Positions 26,651 to 34,261 of a DNA stretch of 64,000 bases are shown in pieces (position 1 is the first letter of the stretch; each line of letters starts with the position of its first letter). The DNA is taken from contig NZ_LZLE01000259.1 in the NCBI RefSeq assembly GCF_001673155.1, forward strand, positions 1 to 64,000. The letters run 5' to 3'. Made by a program: the position numbers and the translations under genes. This stretch comes from Mycobacterium sp. 1423905.2 (lineage in GTDB: Bacteria > Actinomycetota > Actinomycetes > Mycobacteriales > Mycobacteriaceae). A model generated the notes under the pieces. The model did not search any database. It saw nothing but the letters and a program-made list of their open reading frames with translations, and was not told the DNA's origin.

Positions 26651-28033
26651 CTACCGCCCCGGTGGCTGCAGCGCCTTCATGGCCACGCGCATCACCGGCT
26701 CCGGAATCCGATCCTTCATGGACAACGCCGCATCGGCAGCCCGGGAACGCAACGGAGTGCCGCGACCGAACATCCGGTTGAACGGCCCACCCGACGGTTC
26801 CAGCACCACGTGCAACGGCGGCCGGTCCACCGCAGCACCCAGCGCGTTGGCGATGACCATGCGCTGGATCTCGCTGGTGCCTTCAAAAATGGTGTACAGC
26901 TTGGCATCCCGATACCACTTCTCGACCGGGTGATCGGTGATGTAACCCCAGCCGCCCATTGTTTGAATGGCGCGCTCGGTCGCTTTGACCGCGACTTCGC
27001 TGGCGGCCATCTTCGACATCGAACCTTCCCCGCGCTCGAACGGGATCCCGTTGGCCGCCATCCACGATGCCCGCCAGGTCAGCAGCCGGGCCGCGTCGAT
27101 CTGGGTGGCCAATTCCGCGAGCGGGAAGGCGATGCCCTGGTTGTCGATGATCGGCCCGCCGAACGCTTCGCGTTCGGTGGCGTAGGCCGTCGCGTATTCC
27201 AATGCGGCGCGGGCGATACCGATCGCCTGCGCGGCGACCATCGGGCGGGTCTGTTCGAAGGTGCCCAGGGTCGCCGAGCCGGACCGCTTGGCGCCCGCGA
27301 CCACTTCCCGGGCCTTGGCTAGCTTATGTTCCAACTTCTCTTCCCCGCCCAACAAGTTCCCGCCCGGAACGCGGACACCGTTGAAGCGCAACTCCGCGGT
27401 GTGCGAGGCCCGGCAGCCGAGTTTGTCGAGCTTTCGCACCAGCTCCAAGCCAGGGGTTCCGCCTGGCACCACGAACAGCGCCTGTCCGCGGTGCCCCAAC
27501 TCCTGGTCGACCACGGCGTTGACGACGTGCACATTGGCGATGCCGCCGTTGCCGATCCACATCTTGTGGCCATCGATGATCCAGTCGTCGCCATCTCGGC
27601 GCGCGTGGGTACGCAGGTTGCGCACATCACTGCCGCCTTCGGGTTCGGAGATCGCCAAGGCGGCGAGCTTGAGGTCCCCCGGCGTGCCGAAACACTCCGG
27701 GGCCCACTGCAGCATTTGTTCCGGCGATGCGGCCTGGCCGATCGCCGACAACGCCAACGCGGGCATGACGATCGCCAAACCGATTCCGGCACAACCCCAG
27801 AACAGCTCTTCCATGAACATCGGCAGCGAAATGCCAGTCGGGTCACCGATCAGATCGCGGTAGAACAACGGGCTGTAGAACCCCCGCTGAGCAGCCTCCT
27901 CCAGCACCGGCCAGGGGAATTCCTGCCGTTGGTCGTAGTGGAGGGCAACCGGGCGGATCACCTCCTCGGCGAACTCATGCGTGCGACGGGCCAAATCGTG
28001 TTGTGCCGCTGTTGGTGTCAGATCGAACGTCAT
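26651..28033 (-). CDS. Acyl-CoA dehydrogenase (FadE-like)
   Basis: A 460-residue flavoprotein that introduces the alpha-beta double bond in acyl-CoA substrates. The FAD-binding segments are AISEPEGGSDVRNLRTHARRDGDDW (about 128-152) and KLGCRASHTAEL. The C-terminal helical domain has GGWGYITDHPVEKWYRDAKLYTIFEGTSEIQR, with the putative catalytic Glu384. The length is greater than the usual 380-400 because of a C-terminal extension of about 50 residues. Chain-length preference is not evident. The nearest downstream gene, the pirin, starts 57 bases away on the same strand. Confidence 0.92.
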   Translation of the reverse strand: MTFDLTPTAAQHDLARRTHEFAEEVIRPVALHYDQRQEFPWPVLEEAAQRGFYSPLFYRDLIGDPTGISLPMFMEELFWGCAGIGLAIVMPALALSAIGQAASPEQMLQWAPECFGTPGDLKLAALAISEPEGGSDVRNLRTHARRDGDDWIIDGHKMWIGNGGIANVHVVNAVVDQELGHRGQALFVVPGGTPGLELVRKLDKLGCRASHTAELRFNGVRVPGGNLLGGEEKLEHKLAKAREVVAGAKRSGSATLGTFEQTRPMVAAQAIGIARAALEYATAYATEREAFGGPIIDNQGIAFPLAELATQIDAARLLTWRASWMAANGIPFERGEGSMSKMAASEVAVKATERAIQTMGGWGYITDHPVEKWYRDAKLYTIFEGTSEIQRMVIANALGAAVDRPPLHVVLEPSGGPFNRMFGRGTPLRSRAADAALSMKDRIPEPVMRVAMKALQPPGR

Positions 28034-28120
28034 GGATTCGCGCCCTTTTGGTCGACCGGTCCCTGCCGCCCTCGTCTACCCCGTCGTCAAACCCAGCAAA
28101 CTGCGATCGATGCGCGGGTA

Positions 28121-28537
28121 CTACGCCGCCGTGCGCGGGCCCAGATGTGCGGTCGGCAAGTGCAGTACCACCGCGGTTACCGGAACCACGTCATGTTCGC
28201 GCCGTTCTAACAATGCCGCGTTCTCGGGCAACTGCCGGGCGTTGATCTCGCCGGCCGCGATGCGACGCAATACTTCGTGGGCACGGGCGAGCTGTTCTCG
28301 CTTGCGGTATTGGCCGCCGGGAAGCTTCACTCCAGCCCAGACGCCGTACTCCTCGCGGTGCTTGATGGCCCGTTGCGCGCACAGCCGCTGTTGAGCCAGT
28401 GGGCAGCGGCGGAGGCATTGGACGCGAGCCTCGGTGGCCGAGCGTTCGTAGGCGCGGGCCTTGGCTGCGCCGTCGCCATCATCGTCATCGGGGTAGCCGA
28501 ACCACAGTTCCGGGTTGCTTGCGCACGGGTTTGCCAT
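28121..28537 (-). CDS. whiB5: Iron-sulfur transcription factor WhiB5
   Basis: A 138-residue WhiB-family protein matching M. tuberculosis WhiB5 (Rv0022c). The four cluster ligands are Cys5, Cys41, Cys45 and Cys53; the spacing C-x3-C-x7-C is looser than the C-x2-C-x5-C of most WhiB proteins and is shared by WhiB5. The GVWAG turn (65-69) and the basic GGQYRKREQL segment that binds DNA follow. The ATG at 28537 is preceded by AGGAGGG. It is divergent from the HTH regulator at the head of the ESX-2-like locus. In M. tuberculosis WhiB5 was reported to affect ESX-2 and ESX-4 genes. Confidence 0.94.
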   Translation of the reverse strand: MANPCASNPELWFGYPDDDDGDGAAKARAYERSATEARVQCLRRCPLAQQRLCAQRAIKHREEYGVWAGVKLPGGQYRKREQLARAHEVLRRIAAGEINARQLPENAALLERREHDVVPVTAVVLHLPTAHLGPRTAA

Positions 28538-28653
28538 CTTGACGGCCCTCCTATCTAACTGAAACGTAGGCGGAATCGTATACACACGACGGCGTGCAAC
28601 ACAAGGAAATCGCGACAAGAACGTATATCCAGTGTGGCGTCGGAATGCGTGTG

Positions 28654-28659
28654 TAATAT
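28654..28659 (+). promoter_or_regulatory. Putative -10 element of the HTH gene
   Basis: TAATAT, a strong TANNNT match in an otherwise GC-rich setting, lies 23 bases before the GTG start at 28683. Initiation about seven bases downstream would leave a short leader carrying the GGAG ribosome binding site at 28673-28676. On the other strand, TACGAT at 28580-28575 could serve whiB5. Confidence 0.4.
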
Positions 28660-28682
28660 CCGCTTATGGCCCGGAGCCTGCG

Positions 28683-29486
28683 GTGAGCCGCGAGTCGGCC
28701 GGCGCGGCGATCCGCGCTTTGCGGGAGTCGCGGGACTGGTCGCTGGCGGACCTCGCCGCCGCGACCGGCGTCAGCATCATGGGCCTGAGCTTCCTGGAAC
28801 GAGGAGCCCGTAAGCCTCACAAAAGCACAGTTCAGAAGGTTGAGAACGGGCTGGGCCTGCCGCCCGGCACGTATTCGCGATTGCTGGTCGCTGCCGATCC
28901 CGACGCGGAGCTCGCTCGCCTGATCGCGGCGCAACCGCCCGAGCCGTCGAGTGTTCGGCGTTCTGCAGCGGTCGTCGTGGATCGACACAGCGACGCCGAG
29001 GTGCTCGAAGGCTACGCCGAAGCACAGCTCGACGCACTCCGCTCGGTCATCGACCGATTGCCCGCGACGACCTCAAACGAATACGAGACGTATATTCTGT
29101 CTGTGATCGCGCAATGCGTGAAAGCGGAGATGCTCGCGGCCAGTTCCTGGCGGGTAGCGGTCAACGCCGGCGCCGACTCGACTGGTCGGTTGATGCAGCA
29201 CTTGGAGGCGCTGGAGGCGACCCGTAGAGCCCTGCTAGAGCGAATGCCCGCCAGCCTGAGCGCTCGGTTCGACCGGGCTTGCGCACGCTCGCCGTTGCCG
29301 GAAGCAGTCATCGCCGCGCTGGTGGGTCTCGGCCGCGACGAATTGTGGGACGTCCGAAATCGTGGTGCCATACCTCCGAATGCGGTGCCCAGAATCCGCG
29401 CTTTCACCGAAGCGATGGATGCGGCGGAAGCGGGCACGGACAACCGTGCAGCCAGCGGTGAGGGGAGCAATGAGTCCGGAAGTTGA
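28683..29486 (+). CDS. XRE-type HTH transcriptional regulator (Rv0023-like)
   Basis: A 267-residue DNA-binding protein, very similar to Rv0023. An XRE/Cro helix-turn-helix lies at residues 5-60 (AIRALRESRDWSLADLAAATGVSIMGLSFLERG), followed by a helical domain of unknown ligand (TTSNEYETYILSVIAQCVKAEMLAASSWRVAVNAG). The GTG start at 28683 has GGAG six bases upstream and matches the M. tuberculosis N-terminus; an extension to 28632 is unlikely. The last 17 bases overlap the NlpC/P60 gene, so the regulator heads a probable operon that runs toward the eccB-eccC genes. It is a candidate local regulator. Confidence 0.92.
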   Translation: MSRESAGAAIRALRESRDWSLADLAAATGVSIMGLSFLERGARKPHKSTVQKVENGLGLPPGTYSRLLVAADPDAELARLIAAQPPEPSSVRRSAAVVVDRHSDAEVLEGYAEAQLDALRSVIDRLPATTSNEYETYILSVIAQCVKAEMLAASSWRVAVNAGADSTGRLMQHLEALEATRRALLERMPASLSARFDRACARSPLPEAVIAALVGLGRDELWDVRNRGAIPPNAVPRIRAFTEAMDAAEAGTDNRAASGEGSNESGS

Positions 29487-30297
29487 GTTGCTGAGCCGAG
29501 CCCATGAGTTGTTCTCCGGTATCGGACACCACGAGGCCGTGAACGCCGGCATCAGCAGGGCCGGGCAACCGCCGCATCGGGTATCGAATGCCGCTGTCGC
29601 ACAAGGGAATTATGTGCGGACGGCAGACCACAGTCACACCGCATTGTTATCGGCTGCCCGCACCGACGCGGCTGCCACCACTGTCATCGGCGCAGCACAT
29701 CGGGATCGGGAAGCGGGTCGAGAGGCAACCGGGCGAGTCGTCGCAGAAGCTCGCGCTGACGCGGGCGCTACCCAGACGACGCCGTTAGGCCAGCGCGAAG
29801 CGATGCGCCGACGAGCGGCGCGCCTGCGCGCCCAGCGCGCGCACGTCTTGTTGGCGCGGCACAGAGCGCGCCGGCACGCGGCGGCACTGCGTGCACTGCG
29901 TTACCGCACCACGCGGCACCATCGAGGTGCGCTCTCTGGCCTGCGGGTACCGGCAGCAAACGGTCGCGCCGGGACAGCCGTGCGCGCGGCGTTGTCGCGG
30001 CTGGGCCGCCCGTACGTGTGGGGTGCCACCGGGCCAGACCAGTTCGACTGCTCGGGTTTGGTGCAGTGGTCCTACGCGCAGGCCGGTGTGCATCTGGATC
30101 GGACCACCTACCAACAGATCAACGACGGGGTCCCGGTACCTCGGTCGCAGGTGCGCCCGGGGGACCTGGTTTTCCCGCACGCCGGTCACGTGCAACTGGC
30201 CATCGGCAACAACTTGGTGGTGGAAGCCCCGTATTCGGGCGCGACGGTTCGAATCAGTCCCTTGGGCGGCAACGTGCAGATCCGCCGTCCTCTGTAA
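29470..30297 (+). CDS. NlpC/P60 peptidoglycan endopeptidase-like protein (Rv0024-like)
   Basis: A 275-residue protein with a C-terminal NlpC/P60 domain. The catalytic residues are Cys194 in [11 protein letters not shown], His240 in [10 protein letters not shown] and Glu252 in VVEAP, the Cys-His-Glu set seen in RipA. The N-terminal 150 residues are helical and very Arg/Ala-rich, with no Sec or Tat signal peptide and no membrane segment. Members of this family cut D-Glu to diaminopimelate bonds in the peptidoglycan stem. Lack of a signal suggests export by another route, possibly type VII. I recall a paralogue, Rv3896c, just upstream of the ESX-2 locus in M. tuberculosis. The ATG at 29470 overlaps the HTH gene. 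Confidence 0.9.
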   Translation: MSPEVELLSRAHELFSGIGHHEAVNAGISRAGQPPHRVSNAAVAQGNYVRTADHSHTALLSAARTDAAATTVIGAAHRDREAGREATGRVVAEARADAGATQTTPLGQREAMRRRAARLRAQRAHVLLARHRARRHAAALRALRYRTTRHHRGALSGLRVPAANGRAGTAVRAALSRLGRPYVWGATGPDQFDCSGLVQWSYAQAGVHLDRTTYQQINDGVPVPRSQVRPGDLVFPHAGHVQLAIGNNLVVEAPYSGATVRISPLGGNVQIRRPL

Positions 30298-30310
30298 GAA
30301 GGTTGACCCC

Positions 30311-30673
30311 ATGTCGGATCAAGCAGGATCCTCGATAGCCACCATCCAGGCACGGCAGGCAGCGTTGGCGCGGCGACATCGCGCGGTCGCGGAGGCCGAT
30401 CGCGTCCTGACCGAGGCAGTGCACAGTGCCCACGCCGCGATGCGGGACAGTGTGCAGCGGCTCGACGCGATCGCCGCCGAAATCGGCCGTGCCGTGCCAG
30501 ACGAACACGAGCGCGCCGTCGATACGCCGGTCGGCGCCCGAGAATTGCAGAGGTTCTTGGTCGCAAAGCAGCGGGAGATCGCCACCATCGTGGCCGACGC
30601 CCGCGAGCTCAGCCGTACGAAAGCCGCTGTCCTGCAGGGAATCAAAGACCACTACATTCTGATCGCGGGTTAG
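30311..30673 (+). CDS. DUF4226-type protein, short (Rv0025-like)
   Basis: A 120-residue, helix-rich protein matching Rv0025 in length and position. It starts 13 bases after the NlpC gene. The C-terminal half has [21 protein letters not shown], which aligns with LDTPAGARDFQRFLIGKLRDI in the next protein, so the two share a domain (DUF4226 in my recollection). No signal peptide. The function is unknown; the small helical form and the context suggest a type VII accessory protein or substrate. Confidence 0.88.
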   Translation: MSDQAGSSIATIQARQAALARRHRAVAEADRVLTEAVHSAHAAMRDSVQRLDAIAAEIGRAVPDEHERAVDTPVGARELQRFLVAKQREIATIVADARELSRTKAAVLQGIKDHYILIAG

Positions 30674-30758
30674 GGCTCGACTGCGGGCCAGGGTCCTGAG
30701 GTGAATTGTCGCTCGCCTGCGGCTTGGGTACTGTCCCGCGGCATGAAGGGGTCGCCCG

Positions 30759-32171
30759 ATGTCGACGTTTAGCGATCTGGTCGACACTCTCGGTGCGATA
30801 CGGGAGCGTACCGGCGACCCGAACGCCTGGCAGTCGGGTCTGACAGTAGACGAGGTCACCGCCGTGTTGACCCCCGCCACCGGTCCGGCCCAACTGACCG
30901 CAATTCTCGCCAAGATTCGCCAGCGCTACGCCACCATACTGAACCCCCCGGCCGTCTCTACACCACCACCGGGCCCGCACCAAGGCGATGCGGCCGAGGC
31001 TATTGCCGCCGCCGAATCGGCACTGGCGCATCAGAATTCGGCGACATCTCAACTCGACTTGCAGGTCGTCTCGGCCATTCTCAATGCGCACTTGAGCACC
31101 GTCGAAGGTCGGGAGGCGCTGACCCAATTACAGCGCGCCATCGAGGCCGCGGTGCGTACCCGGTCCGACTTGGACACCCCAGCCGGAGCCCGCGACTTCC
31201 AGCGGTTCTTGATCGGGAAACTCAGAGACATCCGCGCAGTGGTCGCCAACGCCAGCCTCGACGACACGTCGAAGTCTGCGTTGATGGCGGCGTGGACGTC
31301 GTTGTACAACGCGTCCAAAAACGAGATTCCCGACGAGCGCCGGGTTTCCGCCGTGCCTGCCGCAGCCCAGCCCAGCCGGACCGTCAGCGCTCAGCCGGCT
31401 GCGATACCAGAGGCCGGTGCCGCCGACCCGCTGCTGGACTCTCTGCTGCTGGACGATCCCGGAATGACTGGCACCGACCCGGTCCCAGCGAGCGCCGCCG
31501 TGCCGGCAGTCGCAACCGCGCCCGCCATACCGGCCTTCGGCGGCGCAACCATGCCGGCCGGCGGCAGTATGCCGGGCTGGGGCACCGCGGGTGAATCGCC
31601 ATTGTTCACCCCGACCAGCGGCCGATCGCATCACCAACAGCGAGATTTCGACGACGACTTACTGGACGACGAATCCGACCCGCACGAATCGAAGTCGACC
31701 GAAGCAACCGAAGACGGCCACCACGACGACGAGGCGCCAAAGGATGCGCCGGGCCAACCGGAACCTGCGCCGACCGGGCCGACCACCGTGACGCTGCCCA
31801 ATGGTGAGACGGTCACCGCCGCCAGCCCGCAACTCGCCGCGGCGATCAAGGCGGCGGCCGGTGGAACACCGATCGCCGAGGCGTTCCAGCAGCAGGGCAT
31901 CACCATTCCGCCGCCTGGAACGGCCGTCCCCAAACCGCTCGAACCGGCACTGCTGGTCCCCGGAGACATCGGCATGTTCAGCGACCGCCACGCGCTGGCC
32001 CTCGGGCGCAGCGAAGCCCTTCTCGACGGCCAGATTCAGCACATTTCCACGGTGAGTGGACCAAGCTTTCTAGGGTGGGAACATCCACCGACAGCGGCGA
32101 CCGCCACGGCTCCGGCCGGGACCGGTACGCCGACACCGACCCGGCCGGCGGCCACGCCGACGGCGACCTGA
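30759..32171 (+). CDS. DUF4226-type protein, long (Rv0026-like)
   Basis: A 470-residue protein. The N-terminal helical region (about 75-195) contains the segment shared with the preceding 120-residue protein. Then follow a Pro/Ala-rich linker, a strongly acidic stretch (DFDDDLLDDESDPHE, about 290-330), and a compact domain (about 345-440) with VTLPNGETVTAASPQLAAAIKAAAGG, PGDIGMFSDRHALALG and GPSFLGWEHPP. The tail is Pro/Thr-rich. It resembles Rv0026 and, from memory, Rv3899c next to ESX-2. No signal peptide is seen. It is probably an ESX-associated protein of unknown function. Confidence 0.87.
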   Translation: MSTFSDLVDTLGAIRERTGDPNAWQSGLTVDEVTAVLTPATGPAQLTAILAKIRQRYATILNPPAVSTPPPGPHQGDAAEAIAAAESALAHQNSATSQLDLQVVSAILNAHLSTVEGREALTQLQRAIEAAVRTRSDLDTPAGARDFQRFLIGKLRDIRAVVANASLDDTSKSALMAAWTSLYNASKNEIPDERRVSAVPAAAQPSRTVSAQPAAIPEAGAADPLLDSLLLDDPGMTGTDPVPASAAVPAVATAPAIPAFGGATMPAGGSMPGWGTAGESPLFTPTSGRSHHQQRDFDDDLLDDESDPHESKSTEATEDGHHDDEAPKDAPGQPEPAPTGPTTVTLPNGETVTAASPQLAAAIKAAAGGTPIAEAFQQQGITIPPPGTAVPKPLEPALLVPGDIGMFSDRHALALGRSEALLDGQIQHISTVSGPSFLGWEHPPTAATATAPAGTGTPTPTRPAATPTAT

Positions 32172-32230
32172 CGACGCACCGATGAGTCCGCCGGCACCCA
32201 GCCGCCGGCGCAGGAAAGAGGAGACCGCCG

Positions 32231-32548
32231 ATGGCAGATCGAATTCGGGTGGTACCGGCGCATTTACGCGAAGCCGCCGCTCACCATGAGCGGACCTCCG
32301 ACCACCTACGGACGATTCCGGCGTCGCACCCGGCGATTCAGGAGAGCCTGGACTCGTTAGGGCCTATCTTCAGCGAGTTACGTGAAGCCGGTCGCGAACT
32401 GCTCGAACTCCGGCGGCAATGCTACGAGCAGCAAGCCGACGACCATGCCGACATGGCCCAGAATCTCCGCACGTCGGCCACGGTGTGGGAGCAGCACGAG
32501 GAAACGGCCGCCCACGACCTGAGCAGCATCATCGACCCGGACCGATGA
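32231..32548 (+). CDS. EspC-like type VII secretion target (Rv0027-like)
   Basis: A 105-residue all-helical protein with the layout of the EspC family: an N-terminal VxPxxLxxAAxxH motif (VVPAHLREAAAHHER), a second helix from about 45, and a C-terminal part rich in Asp, Glu and His. At the place where EspC has the YxxxD secretion motif this protein has WEQHE (86-90), an aromatic-x3-Glu variant. A GGAAAGAGGAGA Shine-Dalgarno precedes the ATG. It is the most likely exported substrate of the locus. The stop overlaps the next start (ATGA). Confidence 0.85.
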   Translation: MADRIRVVPAHLREAAAHHERTSDHLRTIPASHPAIQESLDSLGPIFSELREAGRELLELRRQCYEQQADDHADMAQNLRTSATVWEQHEETAAHDLSSIIDPDR

Positions 32549-32850
32549 CGGAGGCCAATCCCGCTTTCGACACCGTCCACCCCAGTGGACACATCCTGGT
32601 CCGATCGTGCCGCGGTGGATACCTGCATAGTGTCGCGCTGAGCGATGCGGCCATGGATACCGATGCCGCCAGTCTCGCCGAAGGCATCCTGCTGACCGCC
32701 GACGTGTCGTGCCTCAAAGCGTTACTCGAGGTGCGCGACGAGATCATTGCCGGCGGTCACACGCCGTCCGCGGAGGTGCCCACCCTCGACGATCTGCACG
32801 CGGCCATCGAAAAGCTGTTGGCTCATCAGCTGCGCCGGCGGGACCGCTGA
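32545..32850 (+). CDS. DUF2694-type protein (Rv0028-like)
   Basis: A 101-residue protein matching Rv0028 in length and order. It has a beta-rich start (FDTVHPSGHILVRSCRGGYLHSVALSD), then helices (ASLAEGILLTADVSCLKALLEVRDEI and LDDLHAAIEKLLAHQL). I associate it with DUF2694, which occurs in ESX gene clusters as a small partner of an EspC-like protein. The four-base overlap with the EspC-like gene suggests that the two proteins act together, perhaps as substrate and chaperone. No catalytic motif is seen. Confidence 0.83.
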   Translation: MTEANPAFDTVHPSGHILVRSCRGGYLHSVALSDAAMDTDAASLAEGILLTADVSCLKALLEVRDEIIAGGHTPSAEVPTLDDLHAAIEKLLAHQLRRRDR

Positions 32851-32854
32851 CCAG

Positions 32855-32998
32855 CTAGAGCAGCCAGATTTTACCGCTCTCCGGATCGGGCGTGATGTCG
32901 GCAGGCGGCTCGATTGGGTTGTCGCCGAACAATTGTCGTGCGCGGCCCAGCAATGCACGCACCTCGTCGAGTTGCTGCTGCAGCGCAGAATCGGCCAT
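32855..32998 (-). CDS. Putative 47-residue protein, antisense within the ESX-like locus
   Basis: A short open frame from ATG 32998 to TAG 32855 encodes MADSALQQQLDEVRALLGRA followed by RQLFGDNPIEPPADITPDPE and SGKIWLL. It is a plausible amphipathic helix with a Pro-rich tail. Third codon positions are mostly G or C, as in real genes here, and it fills the only gap in the plus-strand run (32851-33076). It is divergent from the EspK-like gene. No function is known, and the ribosome binding site is weak (GTGGGG). Confidence 0.45.
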   Translation of the reverse strand: MADSALQQQLDEVRALLGRARQLFGDNPIEPPADITPDPESGKIWLL

Positions 32999-33064
32999 GG
33001 CCCCACGCTACCGACGCCGTGTCGTGCGCACAATTCACCGCCAAAGCCGCCAGCGACGTGCCGG

Positions 33065-33070
33065 TACGCT
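33065..33070 (+). promoter_or_regulatory. -10 element of a leaderless promoter for the EspK-like gene
   Basis: TACGCT fits TANNNT and ends six bases before the GTG at 33077, the spacing typical of leaderless mycobacterial genes. It implies that the eccB-eccC half of the locus can be transcribed separately from the Rv0023 to Rv0028-like half. Confidence 0.45.
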
Positions 33071-33076
33071 TACCCG

Positions 33077-34213
33077 GTGGCGATTTTCGGTCGACGGGCA
33101 GCGCGACAGCGCCTGCGCAAAGCGACCCAAGAATCCCTCGCCATCCCGACATTCAGCTCGCCGCCCGACTGCACCCCATGGGTCATCGGTGGGCTGTGGC
33201 CCGCGGACCTCTCCCCCGAGAACCCCGAAACCGCTTCACTGGCAGAGGTTCTCAGATCCGACCTGCAACGGATCGCAGGCAATGCCAACGAGGAGCTGAT
33301 TTCGATTCGGCGCGCACCGATTGCCGACTCCGCCAGGCGAGCCGCCGAATCCCAGCTCATCGCGCAAGCTCGCGCGATGGCGGTGCGGCGAGTCGAGTCG
33401 ACCTTGCGCCAACTACGCGGGAGGCCCCACCCCGACTCCCACGACCGGCGGCCCGGTTCGGTCACCCGGCATTCGCCCGGCAATGACCTGGAGACGACGC
33501 TGGTGCTGCCACCGGTGCAAGCGGATCCGCCCGAGGTGGCGCACCCCTCCCCCGCAGCATCGATTCCAGCGGACGCAGTGGCGCCGGAGGACCCGCACCA
33601 GCGATTGCGCCGGCTGCTGAGCGTCGTGGTCCGTCAGGAACCCCGCCTCGGCTGGGCGATCGGCGACACAGCGGACGGGTCGACAGTCTTGGTCACCGAT
33701 CTCGCGCACGGCTGGATTCCGCCGGGCATCGTATTGCCGGAAATCGTGCAGGTCGTGCCGCCGGGTCAACGAACCGGTCGAGCGGTCGACTTGCTAGGCG
33801 CGGCGACGCACACCGCCAGGTACACGCCAGGTGACCCGGTCGGTGGGCCGGCAGAATTCACCGACGCAGAATCATCGACACGGCCCCTGCAGTTGCCTAC
33901 CGTGACCGACCTGCCCGTGAAGCTGGAGGCAGCCACGCGGACCAGCGACGAATTGCCGCGAATGGTGCACCGGTTAGCCAAGGCCGCGGCCGCTGGAACC
34001 GGGGTCGCCGATGAAGAAATCGATCTGCTGCGCGTACATCTGGAAACGGCGCGATATCGGCTCGTCGCCCAATACCCCGAAGTGAATTCCACACAGTTGC
34101 TGAACTGTATGCTGCTGGCCGCTACCGAAGGTGCCGTCACCGATGACGAGATAACGGCGAATTATCACTTCGCATGGTTCCAAAAACTGAACACCCTACC
34201 GTCGCACCAATGA
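33077..34213 (+). CDS. EspK-like ESX-associated protein (C-terminal DUF5631/DUF5632-type domains)
   Basis: A 378-residue protein without signal peptide. The N-terminal 120 residues are helical with many charged residues (PWVIGGLWPADLSPENPETASLAEVLRSDLQR). A Pro-rich linker follows, then a C-terminal module with RLGWAIGDTADGSTVLVTDLAHGWIPPGIVLPE and a helical end (LLNCMLLAATEGAVTDDEITANYHFAWFQKL). I recall the GWIPPG segment from the C-terminal domains of EspK and Rv3899c, ESX-associated proteins. The GTG start is supported by the leaderless promoter. It is probably a chaperone or targeting factor for PPE substrates; this is inference. Confidence 0.75.
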   Translation: MAIFGRRAARQRLRKATQESLAIPTFSSPPDCTPWVIGGLWPADLSPENPETASLAEVLRSDLQRIAGNANEELISIRRAPIADSARRAAESQLIAQARAMAVRRVESTLRQLRGRPHPDSHDRRPGSVTRHSPGNDLETTLVLPPVQADPPEVAHPSPAASIPADAVAPEDPHQRLRRLLSVVVRQEPRLGWAIGDTADGSTVLVTDLAHGWIPPGIVLPEIVQVVPPGQRTGRAVDLLGAATHTARYTPGDPVGGPAEFTDAESSTRPLQLPTVTDLPVKLEAATRTSDELPRMVHRLAKAAAAGTGVADEEIDLLRVHLETARYRLVAQYPEVNSTQLLNCMLLAATEGAVTDDEITANYHFAWFQKLNTLPSHQ

Positions 34214-34261
34214 CCGCGCAGGTGAATTGACGCAGGTGAGGGCTGTGGACATACTGTCCTG

